Below are positions 27,113 through 35,432 of a DNA stretch of 51,595 bases, one piece after another. The stretch covers positions 1 through 51,595 of the forward strand of contig NZ_JPIM01000017.1 of NCBI RefSeq assembly GCF_000735195.1, in the 5' to 3' direction. Each line of letters starts with the position of its first letter. The stretch's first letter is position 1. Below the pieces are notes generated by a model, which made no database searches, was not told where the DNA came from, and saw only the letters and a list, made by a program, of their open reading frames with translations. Position numbers and translations under genes: made by a program. Origin of the DNA: Chloroflexus sp. MS-G. GTDB taxonomy: Bacteria > Chloroflexota > Chloroflexia > Chloroflexales > Chloroflexaceae.

Positions 27113-28417
27113 GTGAGTCCTGAACGTTTGCAAAAGGTCTTGGCCAGTGCAGGTATTGCTTCACGACGTGATTGTGAAGCACTCATTGCTGCCGGACGAG
27201 TAACGGTCAATGGGCGTGTCGTGGTTGTGCCCGGCACACGGGTTGATTTAGAGCACGATGAGGTACGGGTTGATGGTCAGCCAATCCGTATGCCGGCCAA
27301 ACGTACCTATATTATGCTTCATAAGCCGGCAGGTGTGGTGTCAACCGCTGAAGACACCCATGGTCGTCCAACTGTGCTCGATCTAGTGGATGTACCGGCA
27401 CGGGTTTTTCCGGTCGGGCGCCTCGACATTGATAGTGAGGGTTTGATATTGCTGACCGACGACGGCGAATTGGCGTATGCCCTGACCCATCCTAGCTTTG
27501 AGGTTGAAAAAGAGTACCGTGTGCTTCTTGATCGGCCACTGACACCAGAGGCGTTGCGGAGTTGGCGTAATGGTGTTTTGCTCGATGGTGAGATGACAGC
27601 GCCTGCCTGGGTAGAAATGATCGGGACGGCACCGGAGGGGGTATGGGTTCGGATCGTCTTACGGGAAGGGCGTAAGCGTCAGATTCGGGCGGTTGCCAAA
27701 CTGCTCGGTTATGAAGTGCGACGGTTGATACGGGTACGTGAGGGTAATCTGCTACTCGGCGACTTACCACCACGATCCTGGCGTTATTTGACCGATGAAG
27801 AAGTTGCCGCGCTGCGTGCTTACATCTCGGCCCGACGGCACCCGCCGACAAAATCAGACGAAACGACACCGGCTGTTCGACCACCAGCTGATCGTTCTAC
27901 CATTGCTGTGGGTGGTGATGAGCGCACAGCAGGAAGGCGACCGGAGCGCGGCGAACGGGGTGCACTGCCACGCCAGGAGCGCGGCGAACGGGGTGCACTG
28001 CCACGCCAGGAGCGCGGTGAACGGGCAGCGCCACCACGCCAGGAGCGCGGCGAACGGGGGGCATCGTCACGCCAGGATCGCGGCGAACGGGCAGCGCCAC
28101 CACGCCAGGATCGCGGCGAACGGGCAGCGCCACCACGCCAGGAGCGCGGCGAACGGGGGGCATCGTCACGCCAGGAACGCAGCGAACGGGCAGTACCGCC
28201 ACGTCAGGAACGCGGCGAACGGGGTGCACCGTCACAATGGCGAGAAGAACAGCGCAGTCGTGCAGGGAAGAGCACAGGGCGGACGTATCGAGACGAGCGT
28301 CAGCGTCCAGCAAACAGCAAATCATCATCTGCACGACCGAATCGTCAAGGCGAACCTGCTCAGAACAATCTCCAGCAACGCATCCGGCGCTCGCATCGTG
28401 ATAAAGATCAGGAATAA
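27113..28417 (+). CDS. rluB: RluB-type 23S rRNA pseudouridine synthase with long repeat tail
   Basis: Residues 1-60 form the S4 RNA-binding domain and about 63-245 the RsuA/RluB pseudouridine synthase domain, with the catalytic Asp105 in VGRLDIDSEGLILL and the motif GRKRQIRAVAKLLGYEV. The family isomerises a uridine in 23S rRNA. GTG 27113 is the preferred start, as GAAAGG lies at 27101-27106; TTG 27071 is in frame. The C-terminal 180 residues are disordered; within them residues about 277-376 are nine tandem 11-residue repeats rich in Arg and Glu, encoded by an exact 33-bp period. RluB of other bacteria can have a charged tail, but a repeat of this regularity is unusual. Confidence 0.9.
   Translation: MSPERLQKVLASAGIASRRDCEALIAAGRVTVNGRVVVVPGTRVDLEHDEVRVDGQPIRMPAKRTYIMLHKPAGVVSTAEDTHGRPTVLDLVDVPARVFPVGRLDIDSEGLILLTDDGELAYALTHPSFEVEKEYRVLLDRPLTPEALRSWRNGVLLDGEMTAPAWVEMIGTAPEGVWVRIVLREGRKRQIRAVAKLLGYEVRRLIRVREGNLLLGDLPPRSWRYLTDEEVAALRAYISARRHPPTKSDETTPAVRPPADRSTIAVGGDERTAGRRPERGERGALPRQERGERGALPRQERGERAAPPRQERGERGASSRQDRGERAAPPRQDRGERAAPPRQERGERGASSRQERSERAVPPRQERGERGAPSQWREEQRSRAGKSTGRTYRDERQRPANSKSSSARPNRQGEPAQNNLQQRIRRSHRDKDQE
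27943..28239 (+). repeat. Nine 33-bp tandem repeats in the rluB tail
   Basis: Units start at 27943, 27976, 28009, 28042, 28075, 28108, 28141, 28174 and 28207, with no length change. Each codes for 11 residues of the type ERGERGALPRQ; variable positions are mostly in the ALP/AAP/ASS part. Because 33 is divisible by three, the other frames are also open over this region, which creates spurious ORFs on both strands. Confidence 0.9.
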
Positions 28418-28458
28418 TTCCTATCAAAATGAACTATGGATAAGTAGCACTGATGAGC

Positions 28459-28486
28459 TTGACAAAGCACAAGATAGTGGTATAAA
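28459..28486 (+). promoter_or_regulatory. Promoter of the auracyanin gene
   Basis: A perfect TTGACA (28459-28464) and TATAAA (28481-28486) are separated by 16 bases. Transcription would start near 28493, about 42 bases before the start codon. The 14 bases CTTGACAAAGCACA over the -35 are identical to those at the ArsR promoter near 50021. Confidence 0.75.
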
Positions 28487-28534
28487 TGTTTGGGTGTATG
28501 CTTGTGATAGATGCCACAAGAAAGGAAAAGAGTG

Positions 28535-29023
28535 ATGAAGATGTGGTCACGGATGCTCACATTGGTGGTCTTAACGTTGATGGCTTTGGCACTGGCAGCC
28601 TGTGGTGGTGGTGGGAGCAGCAGTGGCGGTGCTACTGGTGGTTCTGGTAGTGGGCCGGTCACCTTAGAAATCGGTTCAAAGGGTGAAGAGCTGGCTTTTG
28701 ATAAGACAGAGCTGAAGGTTGCGGCAGGTCAGACGGTCACAATCCGCTTCAAGAACAACTCGGCGGTGCAACAACACAACTGGGTTCTGATTAAGGGTGG
28801 CGATGCTGAAGCTGCTGCAATTGCTAATGCTGGTTTGACTGCTGGTCCGGCGGCAAACTACTTGCCGGCCGACAAGAGCAATATTATTGCTGAGTCACCA
28901 TTGGCCAACGGTAATGAGACGGTCGAGGTGACATTTACGGCACCGGCCCCCGGTACCTATCTCTACATTTGTACCGTGCCAGGTCATTACCCGCTGATGC
29001 AGGGTAAGTTGGTGGTGAACTAA
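28535..29023 (+). CDS. Auracyanin-type blue copper lipoprotein
   Basis: Auracyanins are small copper proteins that carry electrons between the alternative complex III and the reaction centre in Chloroflexus. The 162-residue product has a signal peptide with a lipobox ending at Cys23, a Gly/Ser linker (about 24-40) and the cupredoxin domain. The copper ligands are His81, and Cys146, His151 and Met155 in CTVPGHYPLMQ. It resembles auracyanin A, the lipid-anchored type, in length and in many segments from memory. ATG 28535 follows AAAGGA at 28521-28526. A strong promoter precedes it and a strong terminator follows, so it is a single-gene unit. Confidence 0.92.
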   Translation: MKMWSRMLTLVVLTLMALALAACGGGGSSSGGATGGSGSGPVTLEIGSKGEELAFDKTELKVAAGQTVTIRFKNNSAVQQHNWVLIKGGDAEAAAIANAGLTAGPAANYLPADKSNIIAESPLANGNETVEVTFTAPAPGTYLYICTVPGHYPLMQGKLVVN

Positions 29024-29050
29024 TATCTTAACCTGTGATACTGAAGAATC

Positions 29051-29084
29051 ACGGAGCACGACAACACGTGCTCCGTAATTTTAT
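29051..29084 (+). terminator. Intrinsic terminator of the auracyanin gene
   Basis: ACGGAGCACG (29051-29060) and CGTGCTCCGT (29067-29076) form a perfect 10-bp stem with a 6-base loop, followed by AATTTTAT. It begins 27 bases after the stop codon. Confidence 0.9.
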
Positions 29085-29342
29085 GTTGTGTATGAATATG
29101 GTGGTCAAAGAGCGTGATCAGAAACTCGTGGTTTTGATCAAGCGCTCATCAGGAGAGTCGGCTGAAGTGGCGAGTAACTCAGCCGCCGCATCAACAACCT
29201 GGGCTGTTGATAGTCTGTTTTGTTCTTCCTTCAAAGGTCATTGTTGATTTTGCCAGAGACATCCCTCCGCCGTTCCTGTGCGTAACACAAGATGGTACAT
29301 GATATACTGAATAACAAGTTGTAACGCTGAGGAACACTGATC
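29085..29342. other. Intergenic region with a possible solo end of the MITE-like family
   Basis: No gene is seen. At about 29106-29145 a segment AGCGTGATCAGAAAC, then GTTTTGATCA, resembles the end of the element at 23166-23554 and forms a hairpin with TGATCA arms. The sortase promoter lies at the 3' side. Confidence 0.45.
29300..29308 (+). promoter_or_regulatory. Extended -10 promoter of the sortase gene
   Basis: TGA followed by TATACT (29303-29308) gives an extended -10 element 35 bases upstream of the sortase start. No convincing -35 is present at 16-18 bases, so a TG-dependent promoter or an activator is likely. Confidence 0.4.
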
Positions 29343-30305
29343 ATGCTTCGTCGTCTACCGCTTATTGGTCAACAAATTGTTCATCGCATCAATTGGCGGC
29401 GTGTGCCGACAAAACGTCGTGGGCAATGGCTCGTTGGGACATCACTGATGGTTATCGGCGCGAGTTTGCTTATCTATGTGTTGTTTGCAACCCTGCAAGT
29501 GGAATATTACCGTTGGGCTGCCCGTGGTGATTCACCTTTACCGGCGCCACGATTGACCACCAGTGGCTTTCGCCCGGCCGATGCACGTCCACTGTTGCCT
29601 TTAGCTGAGATCACGGTTGCCACCCCTGTACCGACTAACGCAACTGTTCCAGGAGGGGAGACCGCGTCCGACGCAGTGGTTGCCACGCCGTTACCAGCTT
29701 CAACCGATGGTACGCTACCGCCAATACCGGCAACGAACAGGGCAACGACTCTTGCCGGGGTTGATAGCGGTTTACTTATTTCTGAACCGCCTGAGTCGAC
29801 GCGAGCTGAATGGGTAGCAACAGTTGAACGTTTGGTAATACCGAAGATTAAGGTCGACTCGAAGGTGATCGAAGTGGGATGGGAGACAGTGGAAGAAAAT
29901 GGTCAGTTGATCTCGGTCTGGCAGGTCGCTGAGTTTGCGGTTGGTCAGCATCGTGGATCGGCTAATCCCGGTGAAGGCGATAATATCGTACTGGCAGGAC
30001 ATGTCGGTGGGTATGGTCGGGTTTTCAAAGACCTCTTCTACCTGCAACCGGGCGATGAGGTGATTGTGTACAGTCGAGGTCAGCCCTACCGCTACATCGT
30101 ACACGAGCGGATTATCGTTGATGAAGAAGGGGTGCCCGCTGAGCAGCGATTAGCCAATGCTCGCTATATTGCACCAACCGGTTATGAGGTGGTCACGATG
30201 ATTACCTGCTGGCCACCCAGTGGACCCGATAAGTTCAAGCAACGTGTCATTGTGCGAGCGTTACCCGCTGCGAGTGTAGATAACTCTGATGAGCGTGCTC
30301 CTTAA
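29343..30305 (+). CDS. Sortase
   Basis: Sortases cleave a sorting signal of the LPXTG kind and join the protein to a surface acceptor. The 320-residue product has one N-terminal membrane segment (about 33-57), a Pro/Thr linker (to about 155) and the sortase domain with catalytic His220 in LAGHVGG, Cys289 in VTMITCWP and Arg301 in KQRVIV. This is of the class D/E-like type with a long linker. A GAGGAAC site precedes ATG 29343. A candidate substrate in this window is the 5'-nucleotidase at 45451-47259, which carries LPATG. Confidence 0.92.
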   Translation: MLRRLPLIGQQIVHRINWRRVPTKRRGQWLVGTSLMVIGASLLIYVLFATLQVEYYRWAARGDSPLPAPRLTTSGFRPADARPLLPLAEITVATPVPTNATVPGGETASDAVVATPLPASTDGTLPPIPATNRATTLAGVDSGLLISEPPESTRAEWVATVERLVIPKIKVDSKVIEVGWETVEENGQLISVWQVAEFAVGQHRGSANPGEGDNIVLAGHVGGYGRVFKDLFYLQPGDEVIVYSRGQPYRYIVHERIIVDEEGVPAEQRLANARYIAPTGYEVVTMITCWPPSGPDKFKQRVIVRALPAASVDNSDERAP

Positions 30306-31024
30306 AGCACATCTGTACAATACTCTTCTACCAGGATTTGCTTTCACGATAATGCCGTACCTCTCAGAGTGTGTCTGAAAAAATGTTGAGTTATGTACAA
30401 CACTGAAACGTGACTTCAGCAAGCCAATCATTCCGTCAATCCCTGGTCGGCAAGGGCATATTCAGCTACACGCTCAGGGAATGGAAGAAGCGCCTGATGC
30501 AGCACCGCTGCACCTCCGGCCTCGTCTCCCATCTCGATATCTGTCCAATGCCTGAAATCGCTCTCCCCCCTTTTTAACCCCTTGTCTGGGGATCGTCCTG
30601 ATCCTGCATACGTGCCTCATCGCCATTGTTGCATACGCCGTTGTTGCCAATCTCTCAGAGTGAGATCAAAAACCTAGGTTTTTGATGTGGCTCGACCCTG
30701 GCAATGGGCAGGGGAACGTAGGCAGGTAACGCATGCGTCTCCGCGACAGTTTCCGGACCTGTGCTGCAAAGCACGCCTGGTGTCCCTCACCTTCCCCCTT
30801 ACCCCCTTCCGCTCCTCCACAGGGCGAGGGAGGGGAAGGTACGGCGCGGGAGCGAACGAATGTGGGCGCCCCCTAACGCAATGGTCGCACCCGTATGGTA
30901 TGCGCTCGATGAGCAATCCAGGTTTCTGATCACCCTCTCAGTGTTGTGAGGACCAGTGTTGGCGGGCAACGCCATCAATCATTAGCAGTATCTTCCCGGT
31001 ATTATGTAAGTTTGCATAAGTATT
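30306..31024. other. Intergenic region with a MITE-like element
   Basis: The 719 bases hold the element at 30654-30941. A further CTCTCAGAGTG at 30361-30371 repeats the outer end of that element and could mark a decayed copy. A roughly 45-codon open stretch ending near 30430 on the minus strand has no start or recognisable motif. No gene is called. Confidence 0.6.
30654..30941 (+). mobile_element. MITE-like element, second complete copy
   Basis: The left end CTCAGAGTGAGATCAAAAAC and the reverse complement of the right end, CTGAGAGGGTGATCAGAAAC, agree at 19 of 24 positions when the following bases are included. The left end contains a perfect 22-bp palindrome at 30665-30686 with the arm ATCAAAAACCT. 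The core has GTGCTGCAAAGCACGCCTGG, the GC-rich stretch, GGAGCGAACGAATG and GCAATGGTCGCAC. It is 288 bp and codes for no protein. Confidence 0.75.
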
Positions 31025-31240
31025 TCAGCCGCGATGTTCTTCGTTGATGCGTGTCGTCTCGAGCATTTGCAAAATGCTGGTACCACGAATAAACACACGA
31101 CGGAGGCCTGCCGGTCGGCTGGCTGCCAACTGACCGCTACTGATCAGCCGTTTTACGGTACTTAGACTTACCCCTAGCAGACGGGCAACCTCTTCGCGTG
31201 AATAGACTGCATCGGGGTTGATTCCTTCACGGCGTGCCAT
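31025..31240 (-). CDS. Small helix-turn-helix protein (excisionase/BldC-like)
   Basis: The 71-residue product is a single winged-helix domain of the MerR/excisionase type, with SREEVARLLGVSLSTVKRLISSGQL followed by a wing with RVFIRGTS. It resembles the DNA-binding domain of BldC and phage excisionases. No integrase gene is near, so it is more likely a stand-alone regulator. AAGGAG precedes the start ATG at 31240 at good spacing. Its target is unknown; it is upstream of the exopolysaccharide cluster in map terms but downstream in the transcription order. Confidence 0.85.
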   Translation of the reverse strand: MARREGINPDAVYSREEVARLLGVSLSTVKRLISSGQLAASRPAGLRRVFIRGTSILQMLETTRINEEHRG

Positions 31241-31515
31241 TGGCGCTCCTTCTGATGTTTACTCTTACCATCGTGAAGTGTAGCACAATGAAACAACTTG
31301 TAGTTGGCGACTGCATGTTGGGCTATCTAGCTACGCTGGCGTTTCGCTTATACCCCTCTTGCACCATCGCGCCATTTGACACACTACCACGAGGAGTGTA
31401 GATGAGACGAGAGGAGATTCCAACGTTACTCTTTCCTACAGCGGGGCGTAAATAATGTCAGATAGCCGTGCCACGAACCAGTAGCTGATAGACAAGAAGT
31501 GCTCTGGCAATGAAG

Positions 31516-32163
31516 CTAAATCAGTCCAAAGAGTCGATAGACAACTAATACACACACTACCGCCAGACTGATACCGGCAATGACCTGCATCAGGGTGTGG
31601 TTGCGGGTGCGTAATCGCGCCCATCCCAACACAATAGCTGCCGCCCAACACACGCCACCAAGCGCGGGCAGGTAAATGCTTGCCAGCGTAGCACACGAGC
31701 CGATACTGGCCGAGTGAATGCTAATTTTCCAGAAGAGGTTGATCAGAAACGAAAGGAAATTCATCACCGCAACTGATACAAGCATGGCTAGCAGCGGTAA
31801 TGGGGCGTGCAGTGCCCAGAGAATGACTGTGCCAATCAAGACATTGACCATTCCAAACAGGTACAGTTCGTTGCGTTGAGTGCGCACTGAAATGTCATCG
31901 TCGCTATAAGCCCCCTGCTGCAAGCGAATATTGAAAAAGATGGTTGGCGGCACGACGTGGAGCAGGGCGCAGAGGAGTGACCACCATAGCCCGTTGATAC
32001 GGTTGTCGCTACCAAAGACCCCGACGATAAAAATACTTACGATGCCAAGTGGTACCGGATGTAATATTTGTGAAATCCGGCGGGCGATAGCGTATCCTCG
32101 CCCTGGTATTGCGCCTCGACTCAGTGCTTCGGCGGTCAGATCGTTCGATTGCATCATATACAT
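31516..32163 (-). CDS. PAP2-like membrane phosphatase
   Basis: The 215-residue product has about six membrane segments and two motifs of the type 2 phosphatidic acid phosphatase family in divergent form: WKISIHSASIG (PSGH-like motif with His) and GWARLRTRNHTLMQVIAG (SR-x5-H motif). The first motif is weak (SVRTQRNE). Possible roles are dephosphorylating undecaprenyl-diphosphate or another lipid phosphate, which would fit its place at the end of the polysaccharide cluster. Starts at 32163 or 32154 both lie just after the stop of the upstream glycosyltransferase. Confidence 0.75.
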   Translation of the reverse strand: MYMMQSNDLTAEALSRGAIPGRGYAIARRISQILHPVPLGIVSIFIVGVFGSDNRINGLWWSLLCALLHVVPPTIFFNIRLQQGAYSDDDISVRTQRNELYLFGMVNVLIGTVILWALHAPLPLLAMLVSVAVMNFLSFLINLFWKISIHSASIGSCATLASIYLPALGGVCWAAAIVLGWARLRTRNHTLMQVIAGISLAVVCVLVVYRLFGLI

Positions 32164-32168
32164 AACCC

Positions 32169-33323
32169 TCAGCGAGCCTGCTTTATTGTTACAAGCTCAC
32201 GATAAATAGCGACAAGCGTTTGGCCAGCTTGCTCCCAGCGGAACAATGCTGCCTGTTGTGGGCCGGCGGTGCGTAGTGGCATCGGGTTGCTCAGCGCAGT
32301 ACGGATGCCAGCAGCAATATCCTCTGGATCGAGTGGATCGACGAATACGGCAGCCGATCCGGTCACTTCAGGTAAGCTCGAAACTTTCGTTGTCACTACC
32401 GGTGTTCCACAGGCAAGTGCTTCAAGAACCGGGAAGCCAAATCCTTCGTATAGCGATGGATATACGAAGGCTCTAGCTAAATTATACAATGCCGGTAAAT
32501 CTTCATCAGCAACAAAGTCGAGGAAGTGAACACGGTCACGCAAATGGCATTGTTCAACGGTGGCAAAAATGTCGTCGTAGAGCCAGCCGCGCTTTCCGGC
32601 AATCAGCAGGTGCAGGTCGGGATGTTCTGATTGCAGCAGCGTAAAAGCTTGTAACAGTCGTACCAGGTTCTTGCGTGGTTCGAGCGTGCCGACGAAGAGC
32701 AAAAAATGTTCGGGTAAGCCCAGGCGTTGACGAACCGCCTGTGCCTCGGCTGTTGGTATGGGGCGAAAGCGCGTATCAACTGCCGGGTAGAGTAAGCGGA
32801 TGCGCCGGTTGGGAATGCCGTACAGACGACCAAGATCGCTAGCCGTTGCTTTTGAGTCAACAACGATCAGATCGGCCCGTTGGAGTGATCGTGGGACGGC
32901 GGTACTCAGGTAGCGACGGAGCTTTGGCTCGGCGCAGCCTGGTTCGACCAGAAAGGTCAGATCGTGGATGGTAAGAAGGGTACGTGCCTGGGTCGGTGGT
33001 AATACGAAATCGGGGGCATGCACCACATCGAGCGGTCCGATCAGCCATTCAATCCGAAGTGGTAAACGTACACGTTGCCAGAGAATGGTCAGGAGTCGTG
33101 GAGTGATCGGGAGCGGTCGTAATCTGATATTGTGATACGTGGCTGCGAGTTGTTGCGCGTAGTGAACAAATGGTCCTTGCTGATCAAGACCGGTAGCCGC
33201 ATAGAAGAGCTGAAATGAGAGTTCGGGATCAGACTGAGCGGCTGCACGGACCAATTCACGAGTATACCGCCCTATTCCGGCGCCCTGCCAGATGCCCGCT
33301 GTATAATCGACACCGATGCGCAT
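32169..33323 (-). CDS. Glycosyltransferase (GT4, mannosyltransferase-like)
   Basis: The 384-residue product has the GT-B fold. The N-terminal glycine-rich loop is in AGIGRYTRELV, the middle HAPDFVLPPTQARTLLTIHDL and the donor-binding half begins with FLLFVGTLEPRKN, then VYPSLYEGFGFPVLEALACG holds the E-x7-E motif. This is typical of GT4 enzymes adding mannose or related sugars in polysaccharide assembly. It starts 3 bases after the stop of the upstream membrane gene, thus an operon. Confidence 0.92.
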   Translation of the reverse strand: MRIGVDYTAGIWQGAGIGRYTRELVRAAAQSDPELSFQLFYAATGLDQQGPFVHYAQQLAATYHNIRLRPLPITPRLLTILWQRVRLPLRIEWLIGPLDVVHAPDFVLPPTQARTLLTIHDLTFLVEPGCAEPKLRRYLSTAVPRSLQRADLIVVDSKATASDLGRLYGIPNRRIRLLYPAVDTRFRPIPTAEAQAVRQRLGLPEHFLLFVGTLEPRKNLVRLLQAFTLLQSEHPDLHLLIAGKRGWLYDDIFATVEQCHLRDRVHFLDFVADEDLPALYNLARAFVYPSLYEGFGFPVLEALACGTPVVTTKVSSLPEVTGSAAVFVDPLDPEDIAAGIRTALSNPMPLRTAGPQQAALFRWEQAGQTLVAIYRELVTIKQAR

Positions 33324-33326
33324 GGC

Positions 33327-34433
33327 TTATTTTCGTCGGCTAAACAGGTAGAGGATGAAGCCAAAAATCACGATGCTCCAAAAGTTGATCAGTCGGTCTA
33401 GCAGCGTAACAGCACTGCCTAAACTAGCCGCGATCCCAAACAGTGTCAACACGACCGTAATCGTTCCTTCTACCACCCCCAATCCAGCCGGTGTAATGGG
33501 CAGTGCGGTCAGCAGCGATGAGGCCAGGGCGACAAAGATGATCGCAGCCAGGGTTAAGTTGAGGCCGGTATGATCGAGTGACTGAATGACAAACCAGAGC
33601 CGAAATCCTTCGAGCGTCCAGATTGCAGCGGTGAGCACAAACAGCCGCGGTAAGATGGCAGGGGTAAACGATGTCAGAGCCGAGTGCTCGAAGTTACCGT
33701 ACACGCGGTGCAGACGACGCGGAATGAACCAACGGATTTGCGGGCCAAGCCAGCGCATACCGATCAGCCCGCCGATAATAATGACAACAAGCAAACCGCC
33801 GAATCCGAAGACGATCTGCGTGCCTTCAGGCATATGAGGGCCAAACGTGAGAAAGCCAGAAAGGACGAGTAAGCTGAACAGACCGATCATGTCGAGCAAG
33901 CGTTCGGCAAAAATCGTCCCAAACGTCGCCGAAAACGAAACATTGCCATTATGTTTCAATAAATAGCCGCGGTACGCATCACCTAATTTTGCCGGCACGA
34001 TACAGTTCGCGAACCACGAAAGATAGATATATTCGATCAGCGCGGGCAATGACGCCCACGAATGGCGGCCACGCTCTACCAGTACGCCAGCATTGATCAA
34101 GAGCATGCGCCAACGGAGTGCACGTAGCGGGAAGGTGAGGTAAAAGACGATCAAACCAGTACCGAGCAGCCACGGATTGGCCGAGCGCATATACTGCCAG
34201 GTCGCTGCTAGGTCAATATCGAGGCTGCGCACCGCAAAGACAATGATAGCAATTGCGATCCCGAAGGAGATTAATGTTCGTGGCTGGCGCAGACGCTGAC
34301 CAAGCGAAAACGTTTCTCGATCACCATCATGCTTTCTACTATCTTCAGGTGTTCCGGAGACCGGTGTTGGTTGATCGCTCATAGTCAGGTTAGCCTTCCC
34401 GAACCTGTCAGGCGTTTCGTTCACTTCTGACAT
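33327..34433 (-). CDS. Flippase-like LPG-synthase-TM (AglD/UPF0104) membrane protein
   Basis: The 368-residue product has about eight membrane segments after a polar N-terminal part of about 50 residues. The segments FNTGLIVFYLTFPLRALRWR-like (near 95-115) and CIVPAKLGDAYRGYLL match the membrane domain of lysylphosphatidylglycerol synthases and AglD-like proteins, while no synthase domain is attached. Members are often placed in polysaccharide clusters and are thought to handle lipid-linked intermediates. I chose ATG 34433 over a GTG at 34454; no strong ribosome-binding site is seen for either. Confidence 0.82.
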   Translation of the reverse strand: MSEVNETPDRFGKANLTMSDQPTPVSGTPEDSRKHDGDRETFSLGQRLRQPRTLISFGIAIAIIVFAVRSLDIDLAATWQYMRSANPWLLGTGLIVFYLTFPLRALRWRMLLINAGVLVERGRHSWASLPALIEYIYLSWFANCIVPAKLGDAYRGYLLKHNGNVSFSATFGTIFAERLLDMIGLFSLLVLSGFLTFGPHMPEGTQIVFGFGGLLVVIIIGGLIGMRWLGPQIRWFIPRRLHRVYGNFEHSALTSFTPAILPRLFVLTAAIWTLEGFRLWFVIQSLDHTGLNLTLAAIIFVALASSLLTALPITPAGLGVVEGTITVVLTLFGIAASLGSAVTLLDRLINFWSIVIFGFILYLFSRRK

Positions 34434-34469
34434 AATCGTACTCGATGGTACCACACATGTGCAACCCGA

Positions 34470-35432
34470 TCAGGTGTCCTGTGCGCATTCCATGCAATAC
34501 CACTCCCAAAACCGGCTTAGCCCCTCTTCAATAGCGACGGTTGGCGAAAAGCCGAGAAGTTGGTGAGCTTTCGTTGTATCGGCATAGGTGATCGGTGGTT
34601 CGGTGGCCGGTAATGGCTTGATCTCGATCCGGGCCGGATAGCCGGTAATCTGTTCAAGCAGCGTGACAAAATGACACATTTCGACCGGTTGTGAGTGGCC
34701 AAGATTGAATATTTCGTAGGCATGCGGTCGGTCAAGTGCATGAATAACACCACTGATAATGTCATCGATGTAAGTGTAGTCACGGAAGAGCTTTTCGCCA
34801 CCATTGAACAGCGTAATGGGCTGACCGCGCACCATGCGTTCGACAAACAGGTATGGGGTCATATCAGGGCGGCCTCGGGGTCCATAGACGGTAAAAAAGC
34901 GCACGACGCTGGTTGGTACCCCGTACAGGCTATGAAAGGTATAGGCCAGCACCTCAGCTGCTTTTTTCGTTGCAGCATACGGTGACAGAGGTCGGTCGGT
35001 CGTGTCATCTTCGCGAAACGGGACGCGATTGGTCTTACCGTACACCGATGACGTTGACGCCAGGATCAGATTTTCAACTCCAGCGCGCCAGGCCTGATCA
35101 AGAATGACCAGGCTCCCACCGATATTCACGGCTTCGTAGAGCTGTGGATTGGCGATTGAGGGGCGGGGACCGGGCATTGCTGCCAGGTGAACGACAAACC
35201 GTGGTCGATAACGGGCAAAGATCATCGCTACCGTATCGGCGTCGCGGATATCACCTTCGATGAGGGTAAATCCAGGTTGTTGCATCGCCCCCATGAGGTT
35301 ACGACGCTTACGGTGGGGGCTGTAGTAATCGGTGAAATTATCCAGACCGATTACCTGCTCACCACGTGCCAGTAAGCGATCAACCAGATGGCTTCCGATA
35401 AAACCGGCTGCACCGGTGACGAGATAAGTCAT
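34470..35432 (-). CDS. NAD-dependent sugar epimerase/dehydratase
   Basis: The 320-residue product is an extended short-chain dehydrogenase. The NAD-binding TGAAGFIGSH is at 6-15, and the catalytic Tyr152 and Lys156 are in YAATKKAAE, with Ser/Thr in ASTSSVYG. The substrate segment with VRFFTVYGPRGRPDM resembles UDP-glucuronate 4-epimerases. It would supply a modified nucleotide sugar for the polysaccharide. Its ATG overlaps the stop codon of the upstream O-antigen ligase gene by 4 bases. Confidence 0.9.
   Translation of the reverse strand: MTYLVTGAAGFIGSHLVDRLLARGEQVIGLDNFTDYYSPHRKRRNLMGAMQQPGFTLIEGDIRDADTVAMIFARYRPRFVVHLAAMPGPRPSIANPQLYEAVNIGGSLVILDQAWRAGVENLILASTSSVYGKTNRVPFREDDTTDRPLSPYAATKKAAEVLAYTFHSLYGVPTSVVRFFTVYGPRGRPDMTPYLFVERMVRGQPITLFNGGEKLFRDYTYIDDIISGVIHALDRPHAYEIFNLGHSQPVEMCHFVTLLEQITGYPARIEIKPLPATEPPITYADTTKAHQLLGFSPTVAIEEGLSRFWEWYCMECAQDT

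Noticed and set aside
27795..28535. Long ORFs in other frames, on both strands, over the rluB tail
   Set aside because: They come from the 33-bp repeats, whose period keeps all frames open; the rluB frame is the coding one.
30428..30590. Open stretch of about 50 codons on the minus strand, possible transposase remnant
   Set aside because: No start, no recognised motif, and it is too short to judge.
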